From the NCBI GenBank assembly GCA_035568175.1, contig DATMON010000012.1, positions 122,819 through 186,818 on the forward strand: a DNA stretch of 64,000 nucleotides. The letters run 5' to 3'. Under the pieces are notes generated by a model. That model saw nothing but the letters and a program-made list of their open reading frames with translations, did no database searches and was not told where the DNA came from. Shown piece after piece: positions 23,055-32,152 of the stretch. A program made the position numbers and the translations under genes. The first letter of the stretch is position 1. Every line of letters begins with the position of its first letter. The DNA is from AV40 sp035568175 (lineage in GTDB: Bacteria > Verrucomicrobiota > Verrucomicrobiia > Chthoniobacterales > UBA10450).

Positions 23055-24134
23055 TCAGGTTTTTAAATATTCGAAAGCCGCTCCGCAAGCGACGTTGAGT
23101 GAAACGAATTCGTTAGGCAAGGTCTGCCGCTTCGCGGCCGGCAGCGCGACCTCGCAGGTCTCAAGCGGGTCCCAAATTTCACACGGCAAACTCAGTTCAT
23201 CGCTTAACGCCTGCAAAACCGTTTCCGCACGGGCCAACCCGCCAGAAACAAAAATTCGGCTAATGCCTTCTTCGCGCTGACCTTCGAAGAATCCAATCGA
23301 ATTGCGCACTTCCATTCCCAAACGAGCAAGCGATCCGCGACAGATTTCGGTCATCCCTTCGTCCCCCTGTTGAATCATCAGCCAGGCCGCATCGGCATCG
23401 AGCGCGTCTTCGGCCGTGAGCGCCTGCATCAGCGCCTTGCCGCCATAATCGATGCTGCGCACGAGCACCAGCTCGCTTTTGCTGCCGATCAGTACTGTGC
23501 TTTGCAAATGTCCCATATCGAGCAGGAGAAAGGCGTCGTTTGCAAAAATTTCGGGATAAGCGAATTCGAAAGCGTTAAACGAACAAACCGGGGCGAGTTG
23601 AAGGATTTCGGCCGAAAGCCGGTTTTTATTTGCGGCTGAGACAATTTGCTTTACCTGGCTGCGCAGCATTCCGCCGACCAAATATTTGGTCTGAGCGACA
23701 ACAGCGCTTTGCACGGCAGCCTTACTTCCAGCGGACGATGGTTTTTCCGTCGTCGATTCGCCATCTGTGCGCCCGGCGACGGGCGCGACATCGAGGACGA
23801 AGTCTTTGCATTCCTGGTTCAACACCGCCAGACCGTTTAAGCGCAAGGCATTCCGGAGCAAATCGACCGGCGTGTCCGGTTGCTCGATGATGCGCAAAAT
23901 CGTGCTCGGATCGGAAACCGCGAACGCGCAAGCTTTGGCGCTACTACCCAGATCGCGAAGGAGCTGTTTGAGTTCCCGGGAAAGATCTTCGGTGGAGGCA
24001 AATTCTTCCGGGACAGGCCGGGACGCGAAGCTTGTCAGGATAAAGCGCGAATCGCTTTTGCGCCGAAGAGCAACGCCTTTGAGGACGTGCTTGCCCAAAT
24101 CGATGCCGACAACCGAATCTGCACGTTTCGCCAT
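23055..24134 (-). CDS. pilM: PilM-like actin-fold ATPase of the type IV pilus platform
   Basis: This 359-residue cytoplasmic protein has the actin-like fold of PilM. The phosphate-1 loop is in VVGIDLGKHVLKGVAL, the phosphate-2 strand in DAFLLLDMGHLQSTVLIG, and the adenosine loop in RIFVSGGLARAETVL. PilM binds the PilN tail and couples the platform to the motor ATPases. The segment from 120 to 150 (TDGESTTEKPSSAGSK) is a low-complexity insert. No pilB, pilT, pilC or secretin gene is adjacent, so the rest of the machine must be elsewhere or the system is a variant secretion platform. Confidence 0.8.
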   Translation of the reverse strand: MAKRADSVVGIDLGKHVLKGVALRRKSDSRFILTSFASRPVPEEFASTEDLSRELKQLLRDLGSSAKACAFAVSDPSTILRIIEQPDTPVDLLRNALRLNGLAVLNQECKDFVLDVAPVAGRTDGESTTEKPSSAGSKAAVQSAVVAQTKYLVGGMLRSQVKQIVSAANKNRLSAEILQLAPVCSFNAFEFAYPEIFANDAFLLLDMGHLQSTVLIGSKSELVLVRSIDYGGKALMQALTAEDALDADAAWLMIQQGDEGMTEICRGSLARLGMEVRNSIGFFEGQREEGISRIFVSGGLARAETVLQALSDELSLPCEIWDPLETCEVALPAAKRQTLPNEFVSLNVACGAAFEYLKT

Positions 24135-24224
24135 GATGCTGCAGGGTGATGTAGCGGGAAACGTGCCCGGCGGCGGCGGTTTTTAAATCGTCATCTGTGC
24201 TTCGACCACACTAAGTCTTGGCGT
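24135..24224. other. Spacer with half of a hairpin element
   Basis: TGTAGCGGG near 24151 followed by CCCGGCGGCGGCGG and a T5 run looks like a decayed half of the double-hairpin family. No gene is present. Confidence 0.4.
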
Positions 24225-25637
24225 TCAAGCCGCTACCGCCGCTCGATAGCCGAAAAATTCGCGCTGTTTGATGATCCGAACCACTTCCGGCGGCACCATT
24301 TCTTCCCAACTTTTGTCGCCGGCTTTTAGCTTGGCCAGGACGGACGGCGGATAGATCCGCAAAAAATCTTTCCGATAATCGGTGATCTCATCGATGTGGC
24401 GGTTGTCGATCAAGTATTGATAAAGCGATCGCAGATTCGGGGCTGCTTCAACCTGGCTCGCGGTCTTAATTTCTCCGGTCTTCTCGTCGATCATCGGATA
24501 GACGTAAAGTTTTAGTCCATGCTTAAACATGCGTCCGAGCGCTTCCAGGATTCCGCCTTCGAGATTGAGATAATATTTCTCGTCGAGAATCTCGATCAAA
24601 CTCGGCACGCCCATGACCAGGCCAATCATTCGATTAGTGTAGCGCGAGAGATAGCCGGCCAGACGGTAGTATTCCCCGAACTTCGAGATCAAAACCGTGC
24701 GACCGAGCGCGCCGAGAATGTCCACACGTGCCAAGAAATCGGCGTGATTGAGTTGTCCTTCCGAAAGCAAATTCCCCAATGTCATCTCCATCAACACGAC
24801 GAGATCTTTTTCCGAGCAACCGCTTTCTTTCAGGAACTGGCGGCGCGCGCCTTCCAACATGTCATTGGTTGCATAAGTGACCGGACGAAAACTGCCGCGC
24901 TCAATCAGGATCGCTTTCTTGTGCAAGATTTCGGATGGTTGCACCATCTCACCATCCGCCGTGAACATGACCGCGTCGGTCAGGCCCTGGCTCACCAGTT
25001 GCAAGCTGATCAGGCGATTGTCGATGTTAGCGAATGCCGGCCCGGAAAACTTGATTAAATCGACCTGAATTTTTTCGGGCGCGAGGTTTTCCTGCAGCGA
25101 CGAGATCAATCGCTCCGGCTCGGAATGGTAAAACGCTCCGTAAAGCAAATTCACTCCGACCACGCCGAGCGCTTCCTGCTGGTCCACGTTTGATTCGTCG
25201 AGCATGCGCACGTGAATGATGATCTGGCTCGGTTCGCTGCGCGGCGCGGGTTGAAAACGCACACCCAACCAGCCGTGCGATTCGTTATGTTCTTTGAAAC
25301 TTCGAGCCGCCACGGTGTCCGCGAAAACAAAAAACGAGCGTTCGTTACCAAGTTTCTTTTCCAAGCGCTCCACCAAAAGGCTGTACTCGTGGTCGAGCAT
25401 GGTGTTCAAGCGCACCCGACTTACGTAACGATCAGCGGGTCCGTAGATCGCATCACTGAAAGTCATGTCGTAAGCCGACATCGTCTTTGCGATCGTCCCG
25501 GCCGCCCCGCCGACCTGAAAAAAACGGCGCGCCACTTCCTGGCCCGCGCCAATTTCGGCGAACGTCCCGTACTTTTGCCGATCCAGATTGATCTGGAACG
25601 CCTTCCGGTTCGTCCCGACGTCCATCTCCGCCTTCAT
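24225..25637 (-). CDS. Conserved hypothetical protein (family often mislabelled nicotinate-nucleotide adenylyltransferase or TonB receptor)
   Basis: This 470-residue protein is soluble, with no signal peptide or membrane helix. The strongly conserved tract YGTFAEIGAGQEVARRFFQV followed by GGAAGTIAKTMSAYDMTFSD marks a widespread family in Gram-negative phyla. Database names for it vary, and none is supported by an experiment I know of. Other conserved pieces are RLNTMLDHEYSLLVERL and GWLGVRFQPAP. The gene lies between the bat operon and the pil operon on the same strand, but is separated from each by 47-90 bases with decayed hairpins. Function unknown. Confidence 0.75.
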   Translation of the reverse strand: MKAEMDVGTNRKAFQINLDRQKYGTFAEIGAGQEVARRFFQVGGAAGTIAKTMSAYDMTFSDAIYGPADRYVSRVRLNTMLDHEYSLLVERLEKKLGNERSFFVFADTVAARSFKEHNESHGWLGVRFQPAPRSEPSQIIIHVRMLDESNVDQQEALGVVGVNLLYGAFYHSEPERLISSLQENLAPEKIQVDLIKFSGPAFANIDNRLISLQLVSQGLTDAVMFTADGEMVQPSEILHKKAILIERGSFRPVTYATNDMLEGARRQFLKESGCSEKDLVVLMEMTLGNLLSEGQLNHADFLARVDILGALGRTVLISKFGEYYRLAGYLSRYTNRMIGLVMGVPSLIEILDEKYYLNLEGGILEALGRMFKHGLKLYVYPMIDEKTGEIKTASQVEAAPNLRSLYQYLIDNRHIDEITDYRKDFLRIYPPSVLAKLKAGDKSWEEMVPPEVVRIIKQREFFGYRAAVAA

Positions 25638-25684
25638 CCGACACGGTAGCGGCGGTCTACGATCGCCGCAAAAAGGCGAGAATT
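25638..25684. repeat. Single hairpin related to the TTGTAG family
   Basis: GGTAGCGGCG followed by CGCCGC gives one 6-bp stem (GCGGCG/CGCCGC) with a 9-base loop at about 25649-25669. It looks like half of a double-hairpin element and lies at the end of the bat operon, where it may aid termination. Confidence 0.5.
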
Positions 25685-26428
25685 TTAGAAACGCACTTGC
25701 TCGGCGCTATTTGCCGGAATCCAGCCGCGCAGGTTGTTCGGCAACGCCGCGTAAATCCAATCCCCGCGATGGCTAACAATTTTAATTTCGCTGCCGGCTG
25801 GCAACGTCAAGACGCGATTAGCATTGTCCGCCGTGGCAAGGCGTGCGTCGACCTTATCGCCGGTCACAATGGCCAGTCCCGGACCATTTTTCCCCTGGTT
25901 CAGTTGATAGCTCGCCACAACGGCTATTGCGAAGATCGACAATGACAAGATCGACAACGCAAGCGCGCCGCTACTGCGGCGTCGGCCAATGATGCAGGTC
26001 GCAATCGAGAAAATCCCGATCCAAAATGCAATCGCGGCAGTGACAACTAATTGGTTTTCATTGGCGAAGGCGAACAAGCGCTCCGACTGCGTTGGGACCA
26101 ATTCGAGCGCGCGAGCTTCATCCCGCGCGATTCGCAGATTTGCGGCGGCTTCGGGATGATGTGGATCGAGTGCGAGCGCGCGTTCGTAACTGAGAATCGC
26201 GCGACCGAAATCGTTCTTTCGAAAGTAAGCGTTGCCCAAATTGTAAAACAGATTTGGGGTGTCCTGTCCCGCGCGTACCAGCGCCTCGTAATCGTCGATC
26301 GCTGCCTTGAAATCACCGGCGGCGTATTCCTGGCCGGCTTTGGCAAACTGTGCGCTTGGTTCTGCCGCCAAAAGCGAAGCGCAAAGCAACGACAGACCTG
26401 CGCAGCTAATAACTATTCGGGTTTTCAT
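25685..26428 (-). CDS. batE: BatE-like TPR and SH3 protein
   Basis: This last gene of the bat operon encodes 247 residues. A signal peptide (about 1-22) is followed by TPR repeats (NLFYNLGNAYFRKNDFGRAI, then SYERALALDPHHPEA). Two membrane helices lie near 130-175, and a C-terminal bacterial SH3 domain ends in GDWIYAALPNNLRGWIPA. BatE proteins form part of the Bat (Bacteroides aerotolerance) complex. The start overlaps the batD stop by four bases. Two TGTCGATCTT motifs in tandem, 15 bases apart (25932-25941 and 25947-25956), fall in the second membrane helix and give it the repeat LSILSLSI. Confidence 0.82.
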   Translation of the reverse strand: MKTRIVISCAGLSLLCASLLAAEPSAQFAKAGQEYAAGDFKAAIDDYEALVRAGQDTPNLFYNLGNAYFRKNDFGRAILSYERALALDPHHPEAAANLRIARDEARALELVPTQSERLFAFANENQLVVTAAIAFWIGIFSIATCIIGRRRSSGALALSILSLSIFAIAVVASYQLNQGKNGPGLAIVTGDKVDARLATADNANRVLTLPAGSEIKIVSHRGDWIYAALPNNLRGWIPANSAEQVRF

Positions 26429-28305
26429 GCGCGCAAACTTTCCAGCAGTCTCAAAACTTCTTCTCGTTCGTCGCTCGAGAGCGCCTCCGCGCCGTTTCCG
26501 CTTCCGCCGAAGCGCAATTCGTCGCTGCGGTCGAACAAAGTGCGCAATTGCGCCCGTTCGTGTTCACCTAAATCGAACGCTTTCGCGGCTGTTTCCGCGT
26601 CCACTGCGTTCGGGTTAATATTTTTGGCGAGCGCCGTTTTTACCCGGACGACCCGGGACGCATTGGAAAAATATTCCTGCGGCGACAACTCACTTCGCCG
26701 CAATTTTCGCAAGAGCTCGGTTGATTCCTGTTGCAACGTTGCTACGCGCTGGGCCTCAAGATTGTCGATCTTCTTCTGTCGAATTTTCCAGCCAACGAAT
26801 GCTAACAACAGAATGAACGGCACTAATTGCGCGATCCAAAAAACCGGGCGCGCATACATTGGCGTGAAGGGTCGGATGCGGCCGAGATCGGTCAGCTGAT
26901 ACAAAATGTCCTGTGGCTTTGCTGTTGGAGCCGGGGTGATGGCAACGGTTGCTGTCGGCGTCGCCGGTGTTGCCGGAGCTACAGCAACACTTGGAGCCTG
27001 TGCGGAAATGCCCTCGACTTGGATCGGGACCGGATCGCTCCGCAACGTCACGTAATTCTCTTTAACCGGATCGAAGTAGGCGAAAACCAGCGGCGGCACC
27101 GCCGGTTTCTTTTCGTTAGGCGCCAGCACCATCTCGAAAGTTTTCTCGCCGCTGATGCCAACGTCATCATCCTGTTTAAATTTCGAGGACGGCGGATATT
27201 TGTGCCAACCCCGCTCCTCTTCAAGCGCAGGCCCGTTCATTCGATCAAAATTTCCGCGGCCGCTGATTGTCGACGTTACGGTGATTGGATCGCCCACTTG
27301 GACGGTTTTCGGTTTTGCGTCCGCCGCCATGGTGAAATTGCCAATAGCCCCGGAGAAATTAGGCGGCGCGTTGGGCGGAAGAGGCTTCACGTTGAGCGTG
27401 GCAGCTTCGCTTCTAATCGGCAATTCGGTCCGTTCGCCCATGCTTCCAAAAGGATCGCTGAAAAATGGGTCCGAGAACGGATCATCTAGATTAAATAGGT
27501 CGAACGGCGAACGCGGGCGCGTTGTTCGCGGGGCGCTCGGCCGCCGTGGCAGAACAACCGCGGCCTTGGCCGTCACCGGTCCAATTTCAAATTTTCCAGG
27601 TCGTGCGGCGGCGATCGCGGTCTTGAACGTATAAACTTGATAAGTTCTGCCGCCGATCGTTTCCAAGTTTTCGCGCGGCTGCTGCAACTTTTGGGTGGTG
27701 AACCCCTGGCCGGAAAGTTCGGGTCCCTCCTCAAGCCGGCCGTGTGCGCGCGGATCGAATCCCAATCGGATTTCGGCCGGCACCATCTCGCCCACATAAG
27801 CGTCCTTTTTAGCGATGACCAATTCCGCGAAAGCGACCTTGCTCCCAACCGTGCTTTGCCCGCTTTGCGCCGAACCCGCGGAGCTGCCAGAACTGCTCGA
27901 TCCTTGCGCCACGTTCAATGCGAGTTCGGGCGTGCGGAGCGAGTCGTTTCCGACTCGAACCGTCTGGGGCGGAATCTTAAACTTTCCGGCCTTCAATGGC
28001 AGGATGGTGTAATTGTAAGTGACGCTGCTGCTGACATCGAAATTGTGCATCTCGAATTGCCGCGACGTTCCGGTCTGATGGACTTCAAGGCCGTCGATCG
28101 AGATCGTTTCCGGAACATTCGCGCTGTTTGCGCCGTTCACTTTGATTTCCAACTGCACCATCTGTCCGACCGCGGGCTGCGAATCGCTCAACACCGCGGT
28201 CACACTCGGAGCTGCGGCGAAGATCCCGTTCGCGCCGCAAAGAATTATAACGGCGCTGATAAGGACGGAAACCTCAGTGCGAATTCGATAGATCGACATC
28301 TCCAT
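26425..28305 (-). CDS. batD: BatD-like oxygen-tolerance membrane protein
   Basis: This protein of about 626 residues has a signal peptide (core ISAVIILCGANGIFAA). A large periplasmic part follows, with BatD-type beta domains (VGQMVQLEIKVNG; YVGEMVPAEIRLGFDPRA; QVGDPITVTSTISGRGNFD). A C-terminal membrane helix (FWIAQLVPFILLLAFVGW) lies near residue 500, and a cytoplasmic tail closes the protein. A short proline/threonine/alanine linker precedes the helix. BatD is the receptor-like component of Bat systems. I start it at the ATG at 28305 (28299 is also possible). It is preceded by a CAACTCTCAACCCTCAAC stutter repeat. Confidence 0.87.
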   Translation of the reverse strand: MEMSIYRIRTEVSVLISAVIILCGANGIFAAAPSVTAVLSDSQPAVGQMVQLEIKVNGANSANVPETISIDGLEVHQTGTSRQFEMHNFDVSSSVTYNYTILPLKAGKFKIPPQTVRVGNDSLRTPELALNVAQGSSSSGSSAGSAQSGQSTVGSKVAFAELVIAKKDAYVGEMVPAEIRLGFDPRAHGRLEEGPELSGQGFTTQKLQQPRENLETIGGRTYQVYTFKTAIAAARPGKFEIGPVTAKAAVVLPRRPSAPRTTRPRSPFDLFNLDDPFSDPFFSDPFGSMGERTELPIRSEAATLNVKPLPPNAPPNFSGAIGNFTMAADAKPKTVQVGDPITVTSTISGRGNFDRMNGPALEEERGWHKYPPSSKFKQDDDVGISGEKTFEMVLAPNEKKPAVPPLVFAYFDPVKENYVTLRSDPVPIQVEGISAQAPSVAVAPATPATPTATVAITPAPTAKPQDILYQLTDLGRIRPFTPMYARPVFWIAQLVPFILLLAFVGWKIRQKKIDNLEAQRVATLQQESTELLRKLRRSELSPQEYFSNASRVVRVKTALAKNINPNAVDAETAAKAFDLGEHERAQLRTLFDRSDELRFGGSGNGAEALSSDEREEVLRLLESLRA

Positions 28306-28337
28306 CAACTCTCAACCCTCAACTATCAACTTTCTCC

Positions 28338-30584
28338 TCACCAGTCATTATAGACATGGCGTCTGACCTTGCGTTCATCAAGCTGGACGCGTTGTTCCTC
28401 ATCTTTCATTGATTGCAAAAGGAGCTCTGCCTGTTTCTCACTCATCTGTCCCTCTTTTTCCGGTTTGGCCTCGGCTAATTGCGCGGCGTTCTGCTGGTTC
28501 TGCGGCTGCTGGTCGTCATTAGCTCCTTTGATCTCGCCGGCCATTTTTTTCTGTGGCGTCGCGCTTGGCGTCGCTGAAGGCGTTCCGTTTTGATCGTCGC
28601 CTTCACCCGGAGACGGCGATGGCGCTTGATCTTCGCCTCCGCCCGGGCTTGGCGATTGTTCGGGCTGATCCTGATCGCGCCCTGATTGTCGATCTTGTTC
28701 GCCGGCGGATGGGCTCGGCGTGGATTGCCCGTTTTTGTTTTCTCCTTTTCCGGGTGATGGCGAAGGTTGGTTTGGTTGTTGTTGATCCTTGCCCGTTGAT
28801 GGAGTTGGACTCTCGCCCGGTTTCGGTTGCTGATTTTTTTGCGGCTCGTTTTTCGCCTGCGCCTGGTTCGATTTGTCTTTGGAGTTCTGGCTCTGGCTGC
28901 TTCCCGATTGGTTTTGCGATTGCGCCTGCTGGTTTTGTTGTTGTTGCTGCTGCTGTTGATCTTGATTTTGGTCTTTGCCGGAACTGCCCTGCGATTGCGA
29001 TTGCTGCTGGTCCTTGTCTTGTCCGCCGCCGTTTTGTTGCTGATTTTTGTCTTTCTTGTTTTGCTGTTGCGGCGGCGGCGTTGGTTTTTGTTTCGGGTGC
29101 TGTTTCAACCGCTCGATCTTCTTTTTGACCTCCTCCAGATTCGCCTTGGCCGCTTCGTTATTGGGATTCAGCTCCAAAGTCGATTCGTAATGCGACGCCG
29201 CATCAGTCAGGTCTTTTAACGTGGTCTCGTTCGTTTGGTCCATGTCGGCGCGGTCTTCCAGGGTCCGGCCGAGATTGAAATGGCTGTTCTCTTGAAGTCC
29301 TTTGTCGGGCGAGAGCAGGGCGTCGCTGAATGATTGCAGCGCTTTGTTGTAATCGCCCATTTTGAAAGCCGCGGCCCCGGCATCGAATTCGATTTTTTCT
29401 TTTTGCGACGAATCTGGATGCGATTGCAGATCTTCTTGGAAGCTTTTGTAGGCGTCGTTGTATTTTCCTTCACGGTATAGACTCAACCCGCTCGCAGTTC
29501 CAAAAGCCGGTCGCGCACAAATCAAAATCAGTGCGGTCGCTGGAACTGCGATCTTTGACCAGCGCGAAACACGAGCGCGAACGCGGACCCGTTTGCGTTC
29601 GCCGATCAAGATCGACATCGTCAGCGCGAGCATCGCCGCACCTAGCGGCCACTCGTAACGATCTATCGGTCTCCGCCCCAGACGCGCATCAATTTCTGCC
29701 GCTTTCATGTTAGCCAATCCTTGCGAGTAAAGTTGTGACATTGTTCGAGGCCCGTCGTCGAGATGCAGATAAAAGCCGCCGGTGGCTTGAGCGATTTCGC
29801 GCAGCCGTTTTTCGTCGAGCTTCGATTTCACAACTTGTCCGGCAGAATCTTTCACGAATGCCGTTCCGCCATCGTCGCTCGTAATGGGAATGAGCGAGCC
29901 CTGCGGGGTGCCCACGCCAATCGTGAAAATTCGAACGCCGGCATCGGCCGCGGCCTTTGCCGTTTTCGCCGCGTCGCCACTTAACTCTTCGCCATCCGTG
30001 AAAATGATCAGCGCACGATTTCCAGCCGCGCTTTTTCCAAATGTGTTTACCGCGAGATTAATCGCTTCCGAAATATTGGTCCCGCCTTCGGGAATCGTTT
30101 TGGTATCGAGATCGTTAACGGATTCGACTTCTGCTTCGTAATCGATCGTCAACGGCGCCTGCAAAAACGCGCGTCCGGCGAAAGCGATCAGTCCGACGCG
30201 ATCACCTTGCAACTGATTAACCAGATCTTGAGCGGCAAGTTTGACGCGCTCGAGCCGATTCGGCTGCACATCGTTCGAAAGCATGCTCCGCGACGTGTCG
30301 ACCGCGAAAAGCAGATCGAGTCCCTTGCGCTTCACGTCTTCGTAAATGTAACCCCATTGCGGTCGAGCAAGGCTCACGATCGCCAGCGCAAGTCCGAGCA
30401 TTAGTAAACCAAATCGCAAGATGCGGCGCGAGCGGTTCACAGTCGCCGCGAGATGCGGAAGCAATCGCGGAGAAACAAATTCCCGAAGTCTCCCAATGCC
30501 TCGCTGTTCGGCGTGCGCAAACAACAGCGCCAGAACCGGAATTACCAGCAATGCCCAAAACCAAATCGGCGCTCCGAAGCTCAT
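28338..30584 (-). CDS. batB: BatB-BatC fusion: VWA domain, TPR repeats and long Q/N/P/S-rich tail
   Basis: This 748-residue protein has two N-terminal membrane helices and then a von Willebrand A domain with the MIDAS motif DTSRSMLSND and the downstream FTDGEEL. A third helix lies near residue 320-360. A TPR region follows (LYREGKYNDAYKSFQEDL; NSHFNLGRTLEDRADMD). A low-complexity region runs from about 495 to 695, dominated by glutamine, asparagine, lysine, proline and serine. A conserved basic C-terminus ends in RRHVYNDW. In many bacteria BatB and BatC are separate; here they are one protein. TGTCGATCTT motifs lie at 28687-28696 and 29608-29617. Confidence 0.85.
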   Translation of the reverse strand: MSFGAPIWFWALLVIPVLALLFAHAEQRGIGRLREFVSPRLLPHLAATVNRSRRILRFGLLMLGLALAIVSLARPQWGYIYEDVKRKGLDLLFAVDTSRSMLSNDVQPNRLERVKLAAQDLVNQLQGDRVGLIAFAGRAFLQAPLTIDYEAEVESVNDLDTKTIPEGGTNISEAINLAVNTFGKSAAGNRALIIFTDGEELSGDAAKTAKAAADAGVRIFTIGVGTPQGSLIPITSDDGGTAFVKDSAGQVVKSKLDEKRLREIAQATGGFYLHLDDGPRTMSQLYSQGLANMKAAEIDARLGRRPIDRYEWPLGAAMLALTMSILIGERKRVRVRARVSRWSKIAVPATALILICARPAFGTASGLSLYREGKYNDAYKSFQEDLQSHPDSSQKEKIEFDAGAAAFKMGDYNKALQSFSDALLSPDKGLQENSHFNLGRTLEDRADMDQTNETTLKDLTDAASHYESTLELNPNNEAAKANLEEVKKKIERLKQHPKQKPTPPPQQQNKKDKNQQQNGGGQDKDQQQSQSQGSSGKDQNQDQQQQQQQQNQQAQSQNQSGSSQSQNSKDKSNQAQAKNEPQKNQQPKPGESPTPSTGKDQQQPNQPSPSPGKGENKNGQSTPSPSAGEQDRQSGRDQDQPEQSPSPGGGEDQAPSPSPGEGDDQNGTPSATPSATPQKKMAGEIKGANDDQQPQNQQNAAQLAEAKPEKEGQMSEKQAELLLQSMKDEEQRVQLDERKVRRHVYNDW

Positions 30585-30594
30585 AAGATCGACA
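30585..30594 (-). repeat. TGTCGATCTT motif in the batA-batB spacer
   Basis: One of the four fully intergenic copies of the over-represented 10-mer. It fills most of the 16-base gap between batA and batB, exactly where a ribosome-binding site would be expected. Confidence 0.8.
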
Positions 30595-30600
30595 TCCTCG

Positions 30601-31653
30601 TCATGGCAGTTTCTTCCAGATGGTTTGCGACAACAAAAGTTGCGCGATCAGCAGACCGCAGCCACTCATGATGCAAAGCGGAAACAGGTCTCGGTACTCC
30701 TGATATTTCTTCACGGCCACGGTCGATTTCTCCATCTTGTCGATGTCGTTGTAAATCTGCTCGAGGGATTTGGTGTCGGTCGCCCGGAAGAATTGGCCGT
30801 CGGCAATTTGCGCTACCTGTCTCAATCCGGCTTCGTTAAATTCGACGCGTTGATTTTGATAAACCAGATTGCCGAGGACGTCGGTCATCGGCCCGCGCTG
30901 AGTAAAAATTGGAGCTGGCGCGATTCCGGTGATTCCGGCGCCGATCGCATAGAAGTGGATCTTCAAAGCTTTGACCGCTTCGGCCGCGGTGTTGGGCGAA
31001 ATTTTCCCGGCATTATTTTCGCCATCGGTCAGCAGAACGATCGCGCGACTTTTTGAATGTTTATCGTTCAATCGATTCGCTGCCGCCGCCATCGCCGAGC
31101 CGATCGCGGTCCCGTCTTCAACGAGACCGATTCGCACGCGCTCGAGATTTTGCAGAAGCCAATCGTGATCCAGCGTCATTGGACTAACGACATACGGGCG
31201 ACCCGCGAACGCGATGATTCCGATGCGATCGTTGGGGCGGCCTTCGATGAACTTCCGCGTGACCTCGCGGATCGCGTCCACCCGCGTCGCCTGTTCACCG
31301 CCGATCGTGAAATCTTTTGTCAGCATCGATCCGGAGACATCGAGGACGAGCATAATGTCGATCCCGCTCGCTTCGACTTGGGTCAGGCTTTTCCCAAGTT
31401 GCGGTTGCGCGAGCGCGACAACGAAGATCGCAAGTGTCGCAAAAATTAATGCGCGCAACAATTTTCCAACGCGCGCGGCGCTCTGTTTACCGATCGCGCG
31501 GAGCGTCGATGTTGATGAAAAGGTGAGCGCCGCCGCCGGACCCCGTTTGCCGCGCAGGTAAGCGAGAAGTGGAATTGCCAGGAGCAGCAACAGGAGCCAC
31601 GGGCGCACGAACGTCAGCGCTGTATTTTCCGGCCACCAATCAAGCAAGCGCAA
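30601..31653 (-). CDS. batA: BatA-like VWA membrane protein
   Basis: This 350-residue protein has N-terminal membrane helices (WLLLLLLAIPLLAYL; LLRALIFATLAIFVVALAQP), a von Willebrand A domain with the MIDAS motif DVSGSMLTKD and the later LLTDGENNAG, and a C-terminal helix (LFPLCIMSGCGLLIAQLLL). It is the standard BatA layout. With BatB it is thought to assemble a MoxR-chaperoned, metal-dependent complex in the inner membrane. Its start overlaps the end of the preceding gene by 14 bases, which implies translational coupling. Confidence 0.9.
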   Translation of the reverse strand: MRLLDWWPENTALTFVRPWLLLLLLAIPLLAYLRGKRGPAAALTFSSTSTLRAIGKQSAARVGKLLRALIFATLAIFVVALAQPQLGKSLTQVEASGIDIMLVLDVSGSMLTKDFTIGGEQATRVDAIREVTRKFIEGRPNDRIGIIAFAGRPYVVSPMTLDHDWLLQNLERVRIGLVEDGTAIGSAMAAAANRLNDKHSKSRAIVLLTDGENNAGKISPNTAAEAVKALKIHFYAIGAGITGIAPAPIFTQRGPMTDVLGNLVYQNQRVEFNEAGLRQVAQIADGQFFRATDTKSLEQIYNDIDKMEKSTVAVKKYQEYRDLFPLCIMSGCGLLIAQLLLSQTIWKKLP

Positions 31654-32146
31654 ATTGCTCTCCTTTCACAAACCGCGTCGCCTCTTCCAACAGAAGGCGG
31701 CTGTCCGCGGATGTCGCTTCGTAGCGCGCGAATTTGATCAGGTCGCATCGGTTCAGAAAATCTTCGAGTAACGATTTCTCATTCTCTGAAAACGGCGACG
31801 ACTTCGCTAACGCGGTGAGAAATTCGACCGATGTCTGTCGTGTCACGGGCAACGCATATTGATTGGTGACGTAGCGGCGCAAAATGTCGGAGACGCGAAT
31901 GCTAAACAGATACGGATTCGTTGTTTCAATTTCGCCGGCGATGAAGTCAAGTTCCTCGAGCGCGATCTCTCGCGGCAATTTTGGCGGTTGTTCTGGTTTG
32001 CGCTTTCGCTTAGAAAGCCAAACGATCAAACCAATCAGGCACAGTCCAACAAAGGTCGCCAGAAAAATCGCCCACGTCGGGACGAATGAGTAATCAATCG
32101 GTGGCGCGATCTCGTGAAATTGTTGTTGAGCGAAAAAGATCGACAT
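31640..32146 (-). CDS. Small bat-operon membrane protein (DUF4381-like)
   Basis: This 168-residue protein has one membrane helix at about residues 24-44 (AIFLATFVGLCLIGLIVWL), a basic KRKRKP stop-transfer segment, and a cytoplasmic helical domain (ISVRVS-type region NPYLFSIRVSDILRRYV, then LLEDFLNRCDLIKFARY). Proteins of this kind sit between the DUF58 gene and batA in many Bat operons, and their role is unknown. The start codon itself is part of a TGTCGATCTT motif at 32136-32145 (ATG TCG ATC TT), so residues 1-4 are MSIF. Confidence 0.75.
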   Translation of the reverse strand: MSIFFAQQQFHEIAPPIDYSFVPTWAIFLATFVGLCLIGLIVWLSKRKRKPEQPPKLPREIALEELDFIAGEIETTNPYLFSIRVSDILRRYVTNQYALPVTRQTSVEFLTALAKSSPFSENEKSLLEDFLNRCDLIKFARYEATSADSRLLLEEATRFVKGEQFALA

Positions 32147-32152
32147 CGTCGG

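Noticed and set aside
21404..24134. Type II secretion (GspL/M/C) operon
   Set aside because: The PilM-type actin fold is a separate gene and the NLL motif in the next protein fits PilN; GspL would be a fusion of the two.
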